Assembly (NCBI GenBank): GCA_025057015.1
Contig: JANWYG010000007.1
Coordinates: 62,001 to 126,000, forward strand
Direction: 5' to 3'
Source: Blastocatellia bacterium
GTDB taxonomy: Bacteria; Acidobacteriota; Blastocatellia; Chloracidobacteriales; JADJPF01
Length of the DNA stretch: 64,000 nt
Shown here: piece by piece, positions 55,424 through 63,547 of the stretch
How the letters are laid out: each line of letters begins with the position of its first letter
Numbering within the stretch: the stretch's first letter is position 1
Program-made: the position numbers and the translations under genes
The notes under the pieces: model-generated
What the model saw: only the letters and a program-made list of their open reading frames with translations
Databases searched by the model: none
Told to the model about the DNA's origin: nothing

Positions 55424-56752
55424 TCATCGGAAATCAGCCACATTAGATAGTGTTCCACTTGCTTGCCGAAGTCTTGCGTAACCAATATAGTAGTCATAGC
55501 GAGCATCAAGCACGCTGAGCTCTGCACGCAACAGCGCTGTCTGCGCTCGTAGTAGCTCAGTCATAGTCGTAAGGCCAGCCTCATATCTATCCCTGACTAC
55601 ACGCAATACCTCTCTAGCTTTTGCAAGACTTTCAGAAGCAACTCTCTGGCGTTGCTTAGCAGAAATATAGCTTTGATAGGCAGTAACTATTTCTAGGTTT
55701 ATCTGTTGCCATTTGTTTTTGAGCATTGCTGTTGATTGCTCATACAGTGCTTGCGCCTTAAGCTGCCTCGCTTTACGAGCAGGATCATATATGCTGAAGC
55801 TGATATTAACCCCTACGGTAAAGTCACTGCTTCCACCTACTAACTTCTCAGCACTATTGCCAAAAGTGCCGAAAAACTCTATTCTTGGCAAGTTTTGTGC
55901 CTGAGCTTCTCTAATACTCTGTTCGGCAATGCTTACTGAATACTCAGCTTGGCGATAATCGGCACGGTTCCTAGCCAGCTCTTCAAGTTGTTCTTGTGAT
56001 AATTCTGGAAATATCCTTTCAATAAGCCGCCCTCCTAGCACCTGCTTTGTTTGTAGCGGCAGGTCTAGCAGCATATTGAGCGCCGCTAAAGCAGAAATAT
56101 AGTTGCCTTCAGCTTCTATTCGCTGCTGCTCAAACTCTGCAAGCAGCGTTTGTGCGGCTAGTAGATCAGCTTCAACTACTAGACCACTATCAAACAGGTC
56201 CCTAGCACGCTGAACATCGGCGGCAGCACTTTCTACAGCTTCCTCAGAAACCTTTAACCTAGACTCCGCCAAAACAAGCCCGTAGTACGCTTTTAAAGTT
56301 TCAAATCGGAGCTTCTCAGCTACGCGCTCTAACTCAGCACCAGCTTGCTCGAGCCCTAAGCGCGAGCGTTTCAGTGCAGTCCTCGATTGCAGCTGATCAA
56401 AGAGTGGCATCCGCAGCGTCACAGCCGTTCTAAAGTTTACCAACGGATCGGGACTGTTAAGCGAGCGCAAGGAAAAATTAGCCATCGTAAAGCGCCTCTG
56501 CTCAAGCAACGATCCGAAGACAAAAACGGGATTGTTGCTGTAGGCAAAGCTTTCCGCTAGCTGCAGTTGCGGCAACCGCAAAGCACTCGCCAGCGACACT
56601 TCAGCACGCGCCGCAGACTGCGCTGCCAACACAGCGTTCATGGCAGGGCTGCGCTCTAGAACCCGTCGCACGGCTTCCTCTGGAGTCAACACCTGCTGTC
56701 CATAACTCCACGTAGCCAAACCAACTAGTACCAACAATACTCTCCTAACCAT
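55424..56752 (-). CDS. TolC-family outer-membrane efflux protein
   Basis: 442 residues with a signal peptide (1-18, cleavage near SYGQQ). Two similar halves of long amphipathic helices separated by beta strands (TMANFSLRSL, DFTVGVNISFSIYDPARKA) are characteristic of the TolC barrel-tunnel. It is the first gene of the efflux operon and starts 33 nt downstream of the AT-rich control region. Confidence 0.93.
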   Translation of the reverse strand: MVRRVLLVLVGLATWSYGQQVLTPEEAVRRVLERSPAMNAVLAAQSAARAEVSLASALRLPQLQLAESFAYSNNPVFVFGSLLEQRRFTMANFSLRSLNSPDPLVNFRTAVTLRMPLFDQLQSRTALKRSRLGLEQAGAELERVAEKLRFETLKAYYGLVLAESRLKVSEEAVESAAADVQRARDLFDSGLVVEADLLAAQTLLAEFEQQRIEAEGNYISALAALNMLLDLPLQTKQVLGGRLIERIFPELSQEQLEELARNRADYRQAEYSVSIAEQSIREAQAQNLPRIEFFGTFGNSAEKLVGGSSDFTVGVNISFSIYDPARKARQLKAQALYEQSTAMLKNKWQQINLEIVTAYQSYISAKQRQRVASESLAKAREVLRVVRDRYEAGLTTMTELLRAQTALLRAELSVLDARYDYYIGYARLRQASGTLSNVADFR

Positions 56753-56776
56753 CGCCGCTCCTATACCTTTTGTTTC

Positions 56777-56817
56777 ATACTTAAGATATATAATAATATA
56801 GTTATATAGTCAAGTAT
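56777..56817 (-). promoter_or_regulatory. AT-rich promoter/operator of the efflux operon
   Basis: On the minus strand: TTGACT (56808-56813), 17-nt spacer, TATATC (56785-56790). The block is almost pure A/T and is flanked by an inverted repeat ATACTT...AAGTAT (56777-56782 and 56812-56817), with overlapping TATATA dyads between. This is typical of a repressor target for a pump operon. No regulator gene lies adjacent. Confidence 0.5.
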
Positions 56818-56874
56818 AAAAATTATAACTTTGTGAAATTTTTCTTTTTTGTAACAACAGTCAGAAAAGGCTGT

Positions 56875-56904
56875 TTGTCAGTGTTTGGCAGTACGTGCTA
56901 GAAT
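56875..56904 (+). promoter_or_regulatory. Candidate promoter upstream of the dut block
   Basis: TTGTCA (56875-56880), 18-nt spacer, TAGAAT (56899-56904). The predicted start near 56911 lies only a few bases before the ATG at 56915, which has no clear Shine-Dalgarno, suggesting a leaderless message. Confidence 0.4.
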
Positions 56905-56914
56905 CTGGCTTTCT

Positions 56915-57292
56915 ATGGCGATAGACAGGTATTATTGGACGGGGTACGATCGCCTACATTTTGCTGCGAGAACGCTTTTAGAAAATATGGACACAGCAGC
57001 GTTGCGGGAACGCAACACATTTTGGCCGGCTGGTACAACGCTGGATTGGATAGAACAGCGGCTTGCAGCGTTATTAGATGAATTAAAAGACCAGATAGTG
57101 CTCCCACCGAAAGGTTCCTGTGGAGTGGGATTCATCACATACGACGTCTGCTTGCCCGAAGGCTTTCTTGTAAGGATAGGTATAGACAGTAACGGCAGGA
57201 TATCTCTTTTTCAGCCGCTGTCAGGTAAAAACATCTTAAGGATGAGTTGGCAAGACATACAAAAACTCTACACAAGACTAAAATCGGAGTAG
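56915..57292 (+). CDS. Conserved-looking protein of unknown function
   Basis: 125 residues from the ATG at 56915; a TTG at 56885 would overlap the promoter. No signal peptide or membrane helix. Its C-terminal half has beta-strand-like segments (GVGFITYDVCLPEGFLVRIG). I do not recognise a family. It is followed 3 nt later by another unknown gene, whose GGAG ribosome site lies inside its 3' end, so the two are coupled. Confidence 0.6.
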   Translation: MAIDRYYWTGYDRLHFAARTLLENMDTAALRERNTFWPAGTTLDWIEQRLAALLDELKDQIVLPPKGSCGVGFITYDVCLPEGFLVRIGIDSNGRISLFQPLSGKNILRMSWQDIQKLYTRLKSE

Positions 57293-57295
57293 TAT

Positions 57296-57868
57296 ATGAC
57301 AACCCAGTTGAAATTAGACCTAAGGCTGTGGAAGCCAGGCCAAGAGGCTAGATTTATAGACAGTAACGAGATGATTGCACGATATGATCAACTCAAAACT
57401 GATGCCGACTTCTTACGCGCGCTGATGATAGACAACTTAGGCATGCGATTACTGGTCAATGCTACTACCGTAGCGCGCTGCGTATTCATGTTCAACGGTG
57501 AAACCTCGCCCGACATGATGCAGCTATACGAACAACACCTTCTAGATTTGTATAGAGGAGCTGCTGTAGAGATAGAGTTTTACGAAGAGCAGTCCATTTG
57601 GCACATAGAACCTGACGGCAATTACAAGATCATAGATACCTCTCATGGTTATGACGAGCAGACTATCGAGCGAGAAGGCTCCCTTGATAGGATGGAGTTC
57701 ATCAGTTCGGCCTACGAGTGGATAGATTCTGCAATAGCTGTATTAGAACGCTACGCCAATCTAAGCAACAATAACATAGCAGAACAGGCAGCGTGGATGA
57801 AGCGTCTGCGAGACTTCTCTCTGAAAGCAATTTCTGATCTAGGATGGAATGCTGAAACTGTTAGTTAA
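57296..57868 (+). CDS. Protein of unknown function, coupled to dut
   Basis: 190 residues, cytoplasmic, acidic, with mixed helix and strand. Notable segments are LVNATTVARCVFMF, AVEIEFYEEQSIWHIEPDG and a C-terminal helix rich in Leu and Asn. No known motif. It overlaps dut by 20 nt and is preceded directly by the gene at 56915, suggesting a shared operon with dUTPase. Confidence 0.65.
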   Translation: MTTQLKLDLRLWKPGQEARFIDSNEMIARYDQLKTDADFLRALMIDNLGMRLLVNATTVARCVFMFNGETSPDMMQLYEQHLLDLYRGAAVEIEFYEEQSIWHIEPDGNYKIIDTSHGYDEQTIEREGSLDRMEFISSAYEWIDSAIAVLERYANLSNNNIAEQAAWMKRLRDFSLKAISDLGWNAETVS

Positions 57869-58301
57869 AAAGCTTATACCAACAGCCAAACTGCCTATGC
57901 GAATGACCAAAGGCAGTGCTGGCTATGATTTATATGCTGCGCAAGAGGCAATAGTTAAGCCGGCAAAGCTAACCGAAGATGGTAACGTGGAAATTGGCCG
58001 TGCGCTGATTAGAACTGGCCTAGCCATAGCAATTCCCCAAGGTTTTGTCGGACGCATCGCTTCTCGATCAGGACTTTCGGTCAATTACAACATAGAAGTT
58101 GGCGCAGGATGGATAGACTCAGACTACCGCGGCGAGTTACTAGTAGAACTCAAGAATCTATCAAGCAAGCCGTTCTATGTTGCCGTAGGCGATCGCATAG
58201 CTCAGCTTGTGCTGATAGAGCTTATTGACTTTGAGCTTGACGAAGTCGAGCAACTGGACTACACCGAGCGAGGGCCTTATGGTTTTGGCTCTACTGGCTA
58301 A
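57849..58301 (+). CDS. dut: Deoxyuridine triphosphatase (dUTPase)
   Basis: Hydrolyses dUTP to dUMP. 150 residues, trimeric all-beta family. The five motifs are all visible: GSAGYDLYA, SRSGLSVN, AGWIDSDYRGE, GDRIAQLV and the flexible C-terminal RGPYGFGSTG. Motif 2 has Ser where Pro is commonest. It starts inside the upstream gene (20-nt overlap) and is followed 8 nt later by the OmpA-like gene. Confidence 0.96.
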   Translation: MLKLLVKKLIPTAKLPMRMTKGSAGYDLYAAQEAIVKPAKLTEDGNVEIGRALIRTGLAIAIPQGFVGRIASRSGLSVNYNIEVGAGWIDSDYRGELLVELKNLSSKPFYVAVGDRIAQLVLIELIDFELDEVEQLDYTERGPYGFGSTG

Positions 58302-58309
58302 GGAGAGAG

Positions 58310-60283
58310 ATGTTTACACTGCTACTTTTCTTCATTATCTCAGACCTTGCTGCACAGCAAGGCCAAATACCTACAGATCCACGAGCTCGAGAGCTTGAAA
58401 GAGTAAGCATCACTAGTCGCGGCGTAATGATCTCTTATCTACAGCGAGAAGGAGCTACAAGTGTCGGATTTCGTTATCCCAATGATGAGCTCAACCCTAC
58501 GCAAAATCGCGGTTCGGTCAAAGTCGAGCGTAAAGGCGGATACATAGAAATAGACGTAGAGAAAAGGTTCGAGCTGCCCGGCCCGGCATCAGATCTGTAT
58601 CTTTACCTCACACAGACCGAAAACGGACGACAACTCTATCCCAAACTCGACGTGCTCGGACTGGGTCCAGAACGCTTCCGCAATAAGTTTTGCTACGTCT
58701 TTTGGGTAGTCACTACCAACGGTATTACCGAAAACCTCGGTGAGGTGCTATTTAAAGACGACCTAGGGATAAAATCCGATGCTCGCACTATAGATGTCAC
58801 TACACGACAACCTATCTTTGCGATGATGATCACTGCCGAACCGCATCCGTATGTCACTAGACCGTCTAGTGCTATAGTTTTAGTAAGCTACGGTCAGTAT
58901 GGCACTTTCACCACTTCCAAAGGCACGCCTGTAGGTGACGAATTAGTCTATATTCCACGCCCTGACATTCCAGACCTAAACTATGAGATTCCCTACCCAG
59001 ATAATTCAAACCTAGCCTATAGACACCGGCAAACCCGCCAATCACTTGGACACGCACGTATTGCGCTTGCTATGGCCGAATATGCCCTAGCTGAAGCACG
59101 TAGGCACAAGCAGATAGATCCTCGTACACCAGACACCCTAATTGACAAAGCACGTAGTAGAGCGCAGTTTTCCGTTTCTGATGAGCTTAAAGCTGAAGCC
59201 ATCATAGATGAAGCAAAGTACTATCTCAATCAAGCCGAAAACGAGTATGCCAGCCTCATTAACCAAGAAAAACCACCACAAGGTAAAGAGCCGCTAAGAC
59301 CGATAGTGCAAAAAGCCAACAACTGTTCACAGCTTGCGCAAGAGGCAGTGATCTACGCCGAGATAGCCGCAACTCAGATAGCGTTACGTCAGAAAAACAC
59401 GCTTATAGCGTTGCTCATCGAAGAAGATCTCGCGCTTAAAGCAGAAATCCGTCGGCTGGAAGCTGAAGCTGAGCGGATGCGTGCTCGCATAGCAGCACTT
59501 GAAAACGAGGTGCTGTCACTGCAGCGCCGCATAGAAGAGCTTGAAAACGAAATAACACAACTTAACCGTCAGTTAGCAGAATATCGTAACGAGCTTGATG
59601 CAGCACGTGCTCTAATAGCCAGGTTGGACGGTGAAATTAAACGCATCTGCTTAGAACTACAGCGCGTAATAGGCAACCTAGGTGAGATCGAACAGATCGG
59701 TTCTAGCGTAATTGTCAGGCTAAAGTCCGACATACTATTTCCTGAAGCAGTGTGGCTACTTACTATAGACCGCGACTTGGAAAAAGACGTGCGTCCTCGT
59801 CTTGCCCAACTGGCACTCCTACTTCAAATACTTTTCCGTGATGCAAGCTTTCAGTTCATAGGTCATACCGACACTGTAGACACAGATGAGTATAATCAAT
59901 GGCTTTCAGAGCAACGGGCACTTGAAGTAATGAGGTTTTTCTATATAGCTCGTCGCCAAGTAATGGCAGAAGACGATCCTTTAAGGAATGAATATGACCG
60001 GAAAATAGGGCTCGCTGATAGACTACTCAGCGGAGAGTTTCCTGAATGGAAACCCAAGAGTCGTCCTGGAGGTCTTGGAGATAATACGCCGAGGATGCTC
60101 GATGCAAGAAAGCGGCGTAGCATGCTTCTTGCTGAGCTATCTGCTGACGTAATCGGTATGGGCGAGCAAGCTCCACGTATCAGCCCCGAAGTAACCGAAC
60201 TAGACCGACAACTTAACCGAAGAGTAGAGATAAAAATAGAACTACCTGCGCAATCGAGCTTTGAGTATTGTCGGCAGAAATGA
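58310..60283 (+). CDS. Coiled-coil OmpA-like outer-membrane/peptidoglycan-linked protein
   Basis: 657 residues. Signal peptide (1-15, cleavage near LAAQ), an N-terminal beta-rich region (about 20-220) and helices, a long heptad coiled coil (about 365-460, repeated EIRRLEAEAERM and RIEELENEITQL), and a C-terminal OmpA-type peptidoglycan-binding domain from about residue 470 (DILFPEAVW, FQFIGHTDTVDTDEYNQWLSEQRALEV). That domain is split by an insert of about 85 residues before the closing strand LNRRVEIKIEL. It may space the outer membrane from the wall. GGAGAG precedes the ATG. Confidence 0.82.
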   Translation: MFTLLLFFIISDLAAQQGQIPTDPRARELERVSITSRGVMISYLQREGATSVGFRYPNDELNPTQNRGSVKVERKGGYIEIDVEKRFELPGPASDLYLYLTQTENGRQLYPKLDVLGLGPERFRNKFCYVFWVVTTNGITENLGEVLFKDDLGIKSDARTIDVTTRQPIFAMMITAEPHPYVTRPSSAIVLVSYGQYGTFTTSKGTPVGDELVYIPRPDIPDLNYEIPYPDNSNLAYRHRQTRQSLGHARIALAMAEYALAEARRHKQIDPRTPDTLIDKARSRAQFSVSDELKAEAIIDEAKYYLNQAENEYASLINQEKPPQGKEPLRPIVQKANNCSQLAQEAVIYAEIAATQIALRQKNTLIALLIEEDLALKAEIRRLEAEAERMRARIAALENEVLSLQRRIEELENEITQLNRQLAEYRNELDAARALIARLDGEIKRICLELQRVIGNLGEIEQIGSSVIVRLKSDILFPEAVWLLTIDRDLEKDVRPRLAQLALLLQILFRDASFQFIGHTDTVDTDEYNQWLSEQRALEVMRFFYIARRQVMAEDDPLRNEYDRKIGLADRLLSGEFPEWKPKSRPGGLGDNTPRMLDARKRRSMLLAELSADVIGMGEQAPRISPEVTELDRQLNRRVEIKIELPAQSSFEYCRQK

Positions 60284-60308
60284 TCTGGAAAATGCTAGAT
60301 AGTAACAC

Positions 60309-61724
60309 TTATCCTCGCCGTGCAAGGCTCAAATAACTTTGCCTATAAAGCTGAAGAAATTTCTGCTGCGTAAAGAGCTCAAGCACTCGTTGTCTTGCTG
60401 CTAGGCCTAGTTTCCGCCTCAAGTCTGGCCTATCGAGCAAGTAAGAAATTGCTTCAGCCATCTGATCTGCTCGACGTGGTTTTACCAGCATTCCACAGCC
60501 TTTTAGAGCTTCACTCACACCACCTACATCGGTGGCAACGCAAGCAGCACCACAGGACATAGCTTCTATCACCACGTATGGAAAACCTTCGGAGACGCTG
60601 GCAAAAGCCACTACTGCAGCTTCATTGTAGACTTTCCAAGGTTCAGTAGTCTTACCGGCAAACTTAACTACGTCCTCAAGCGAAAGCTCCTGGACTCGCC
60701 TTACACATCTCCTATAGTAATCCAGATCGCTCGGATAACCATAAAATCGGAACTTGACGTCGTTATGACGCTTTCTAACAATAGACGCTGCCTCTATTAG
60801 ATCTAGTTGACCCTTGAGAGGAAATATAAGCCCTACGTTAGCAACTATGGGTCTATCAGACTCAACTGAAGCAGGTTTAAACTTTTCGGGATCGACTCCG
60901 TTATAAATAACCTTAAGCTTAGCAACATCTGCGCCGTGCCACAGTTCCCAACGCTTGTTAAATCTGCAGACCGGAGAAATTTGATCGGCACAGTAATAGT
61001 TAACCTGCACTACGGCTTTTATCAACCTGCAAAGAAAAGCTCTTACCCAAACCGATTTTATGTGTTTACGAAGGTTAAGATATTGCTCGCGCAAATAAAC
61101 GCCATGTTCCGTAAGCAAATAAGGCGTGCCGCATTTAATACGTGCAATCACACAGGGTAGCCCGCAGAAAGCAGCAGCAGCCGAATGAGTAATGTCTGTC
61201 CTAGGCAATTCCACCAGCAGCACTATGAAAAAACGATAAAGTAGCCGCAGTGCCTCTACTAGCTCAGCTAGTGACACTGGCTGTTTACGAAAGAAGTTCT
61301 GAAAAGCTATCCATACAGCCTTTGACGAGAAAGTATCTTGGTAATCATAGACTCTGAAGTAGTCATACATCGCTACGATCAGTTTTGCTACTGACTTAGC
61401 ACAATCCTCTTTGCTGCATATCTCTTGTAGAAAGTGACTAAACAGCGGTACAAAATCGGACTTTATAACTTGCTCTGTAGCTCTATCGGCAAGATTTTCG
61501 CCAAACTCGCTCGGTGATTCTATTCCCCAAAGCGGTACTTTGATATGTGCTTTGACGTTATCCGGTAGCTGGTACTGTGTCTTGAGATAAGGGTGCATCA
61601 TTACAGAAAGCAGCACAAAGTCGTACTCTGACAAATTGCGTATTAAGGTATCGCACCAAGTACTTACGCCGCCACCGTGAAACGGATAAGTACCTTCTGT
61701 AGCAAGTAGTACCGAGAGATTCAC
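60309..61724 (-). CDS. PelF-like GT4 glycosyltransferase
   Basis: 471 residues, cytoplasmic GT-B fold. The N-terminal half, beginning LLATEGTYPFHGGGVSTWCD and containing LLTEHGVYLREQYL, matches the domain typical of PelF-like transferases. The C-terminal half carries the sugar-nucleotide site (VIEAMSCGAACVATDVGG, with the Glu of the EX7E motif in SEGFPYVVIEAMS). PelF takes part in Pel-type exopolysaccharide synthesis, but no other Pel gene lies in view. It overlaps the HlyD-like gene by 4 nt, suggesting a coupled export role. Confidence 0.88.
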   Translation of the reverse strand: MNLSVLLATEGTYPFHGGGVSTWCDTLIRNLSEYDFVLLSVMMHPYLKTQYQLPDNVKAHIKVPLWGIESPSEFGENLADRATEQVIKSDFVPLFSHFLQEICSKEDCAKSVAKLIVAMYDYFRVYDYQDTFSSKAVWIAFQNFFRKQPVSLAELVEALRLLYRFFIVLLVELPRTDITHSAAAAFCGLPCVIARIKCGTPYLLTEHGVYLREQYLNLRKHIKSVWVRAFLCRLIKAVVQVNYYCADQISPVCRFNKRWELWHGADVAKLKVIYNGVDPEKFKPASVESDRPIVANVGLIFPLKGQLDLIEAASIVRKRHNDVKFRFYGYPSDLDYYRRCVRRVQELSLEDVVKFAGKTTEPWKVYNEAAVVAFASVSEGFPYVVIEAMSCGAACVATDVGGVSEALKGCGMLVKPRRADQMAEAISYLLDRPDLRRKLGLAARQRVLELFTQQKFLQLYRQSYLSLARRG

Positions 61725-63031
61725 TTGTCAAAGCGCACTTTGGCTGGCTGCCCAACGAGCAGCTTACCCGTTGCATTCTCAAACACTATATCTACGGTGT
61801 GAGTAAGATTTTCTGAAGGTACAGGACTGATGCTACGGATCTTGCCGTCAACTTGTACATTCACGGGTAAGAGCACGCTTGCGCGCTGTCCTTCAGAAAG
61901 CATGTTGACCATACGGGCATCGACTTCCAGGCGAGCAATCAGTTTATCCATCTCCGCAAGGCGGATTAGCGGCATCCCAGCAGCAACAAGATCACCTACT
62001 CCTACAGGAATCTCCACCACTACTGCAGGCTTTTCGGCGCGTAGTTCCTTCTGAGCCAGACGAGCTTTAGCCTGTTTGACAGCTTCTTCTGCCCTTTGTA
62101 GCCGCAAACGTGCCTGTTCAAGCCGCGAACGCATCTGTACAAGCAACACTTGCTGTTGCCTAATCTCCAGCTCGGTCTGAATAAGTGCTTGCCGTTGTTG
62201 TGCCTCGAGAAGTTCCTGACCAGCAACGACAGCTTTTCTAGCAGCTTCCAGGTCCGCTTGCGCAAGCTTCAGCTCAGCCTGTGCTGCCTCGAATTCCTGC
62301 TCAGAGACAAGACCACTACTTCTTAGGCTTTCAGCACGACGATACCGCGCCAAGGCCTGCTCATACACCGCTTGCACACGTTCTAGTGAATCCTGCCGCT
62401 GTCTAAGCGGTACTTGCTCAGCTTTGCGCTCAGCTAAACTGACACTGCTGTTTATAGCAGCTAGCTCCTGCTTCAATGTAGCCAGTCGTCCGCTGTTAGC
62501 CGCAAATGCCGACTCTGCTTCAGCCAGCTCTACAGCAGCAGTTTGCCGCTCGAGCTCTGCTTCGGCCAATCCTGGCTGCGCTATGGTAGAATCTAGCGTA
62601 ATCAATAACTGCCCAGAAGTAACCCTATCCCCTACTTCAACATGCACCTGTCTAACCACAGACTGCTCTATAGCTGCCAGTTTTATCTCTGATGCAGGCC
62701 TTATAGTAGCCGTAAACACTGTAGCAGCTAGCTGTCCAGAAGTAACCGGATAGCTAGTAGTACGAGCTAGCTCCTTGAAATAATACACCGACGTAGCTAC
62801 CACAATAGCTACTAGAAATATCGCAAAGACTCTCTTCCAGCCTACTTCCTGTAAACGCTCGTCTGACAACTCAACCCGTTGCGGTAGCAACCCTCTGCGG
62901 ACAACTATAGCACCTCTGCGACGTATCACAGGTTCATAGACTGTACTTTTGGGACTAACTTTTATCACACGGTACTCTAAGTTCTTAGCCATGTCTACAT
63001 GGATAACAAGGAAAAACCCTACTGACAACAA
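61721..63031 (-). CDS. HlyD-type membrane-fusion/adaptor protein
   Basis: 436 residues. A cytoplasmic N-terminus (about 65 residues) is followed by one transmembrane helix (about 69-86), a lipoyl half (VVRQVHVEVGDRVTSGQLLITL), a very long alpha-helical hairpin (about 145-330) and the second lipoyl half and barrel (VVEIPVGVGDLVAAGMPLIRL). Such proteins link an inner-membrane exporter to the outer membrane. No ABC transporter or TolC is adjacent. The start is uncertain: TTG at 63031 or ATG at 62992, neither with a clear Shine-Dalgarno. Confidence 0.85.
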   Translation of the reverse strand: MLSVGFFLVIHVDMAKNLEYRVIKVSPKSTVYEPVIRRRGAIVVRRGLLPQRVELSDERLQEVGWKRVFAIFLVAIVVATSVYYFKELARTTSYPVTSGQLAATVFTATIRPASEIKLAAIEQSVVRQVHVEVGDRVTSGQLLITLDSTIAQPGLAEAELERQTAAVELAEAESAFAANSGRLATLKQELAAINSSVSLAERKAEQVPLRQRQDSLERVQAVYEQALARYRRAESLRSSGLVSEQEFEAAQAELKLAQADLEAARKAVVAGQELLEAQQRQALIQTELEIRQQQVLLVQMRSRLEQARLRLQRAEEAVKQAKARLAQKELRAEKPAVVVEIPVGVGDLVAAGMPLIRLAEMDKLIARLEVDARMVNMLSEGQRASVLLPVNVQVDGKIRSISPVPSENLTHTVDIVFENATGKLLVGQPAKVRFDK

Positions 63032-63036
63032 AAGTT

Positions 63037-63453
63037 TTAAGATGTAGTGTACTTAGCAACGATAGATGCTCGTAGCTCGGCCAACTCAATATCATCTCCA
63101 GCAAGAGCTTCTAGCTGCATCTTATACTTGTCATTATAAGCATCAATCTTAACGACTGCCTGGCGTATATGATAGAGATGGTTGTTTATCAGTAGCTGAG
63201 CAGTACAATTCTTCATCCTATGCAAATCTTGAAGAGTGAAAGTCTTACCGACAACGTGATTTATCGTCTCGACACCTATTAAAAAGATGCCGCTCAGAGT
63301 TAGCTGACAGCTATCACCCTGTCCACTCCTACCGTTTGCCCTCAGCCGCAATATAACTCCGATGTCATGAAGCTGATACAGCTCAAGCGAGCCTACAGCA
63401 AGGCGAAACTGCTTTTCGTTGAAGACTAAAGACTGAACTTCTTCTACCACCAT
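63037..63453 (-). CDS. Small protein of unknown function upstream of hlyD-like gene
   Basis: 138 residues, no signal peptide. It reads as mixed beta with strands such as IGVILRLRANG, CQLTLSGIFLIGVE and LINNHLYHIRQAVVKI. A PilZ-like fold is conceivable from strand order, but the RxxxR and DxSxxG motifs are missing, so I do not assign it. It is first in the operon with the HlyD-like and PelF-like genes (5-nt gap). Confidence 0.55.
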   Translation of the reverse strand: MVVEEVQSLVFNEKQFRLAVGSLELYQLHDIGVILRLRANGRSGQGDSCQLTLSGIFLIGVETINHVVGKTFTLQDLHRMKNCTAQLLINNHLYHIRQAVVKIDAYNDKYKMQLEALAGDDIELAELRASIVAKYTTS

Positions 63454-63463
63454 AGCACGAAAA

Positions 63464-63493
63464 TACTATACATTAGCTCGAGACTACTATACA
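63464..63493. repeat. Direct repeat TACTATACA spaced two helical turns
   Basis: TACTATACA occurs at 63464-63472 and 63485-63493, 21 nt apart start to start, in the divergent gap between the unknown minus-strand gene and argH. The spacing puts both copies on the same DNA face. It could be an operator pair for either gene. Confidence 0.35.
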
Positions 63494-63547
63494 AAGCTTT
63501 TCAGTGACGATGAAAGCCGCCTAATAGACTTACAGCGGAGTTAGAAG

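Noticed and set aside
57849-58301. Prophage origin suggested by dUTPase (with lexA elsewhere)
   Set aside because: No integrase, terminase, capsid or attachment-site repeat is seen, and neighbours are ordinary chromosomal genes.
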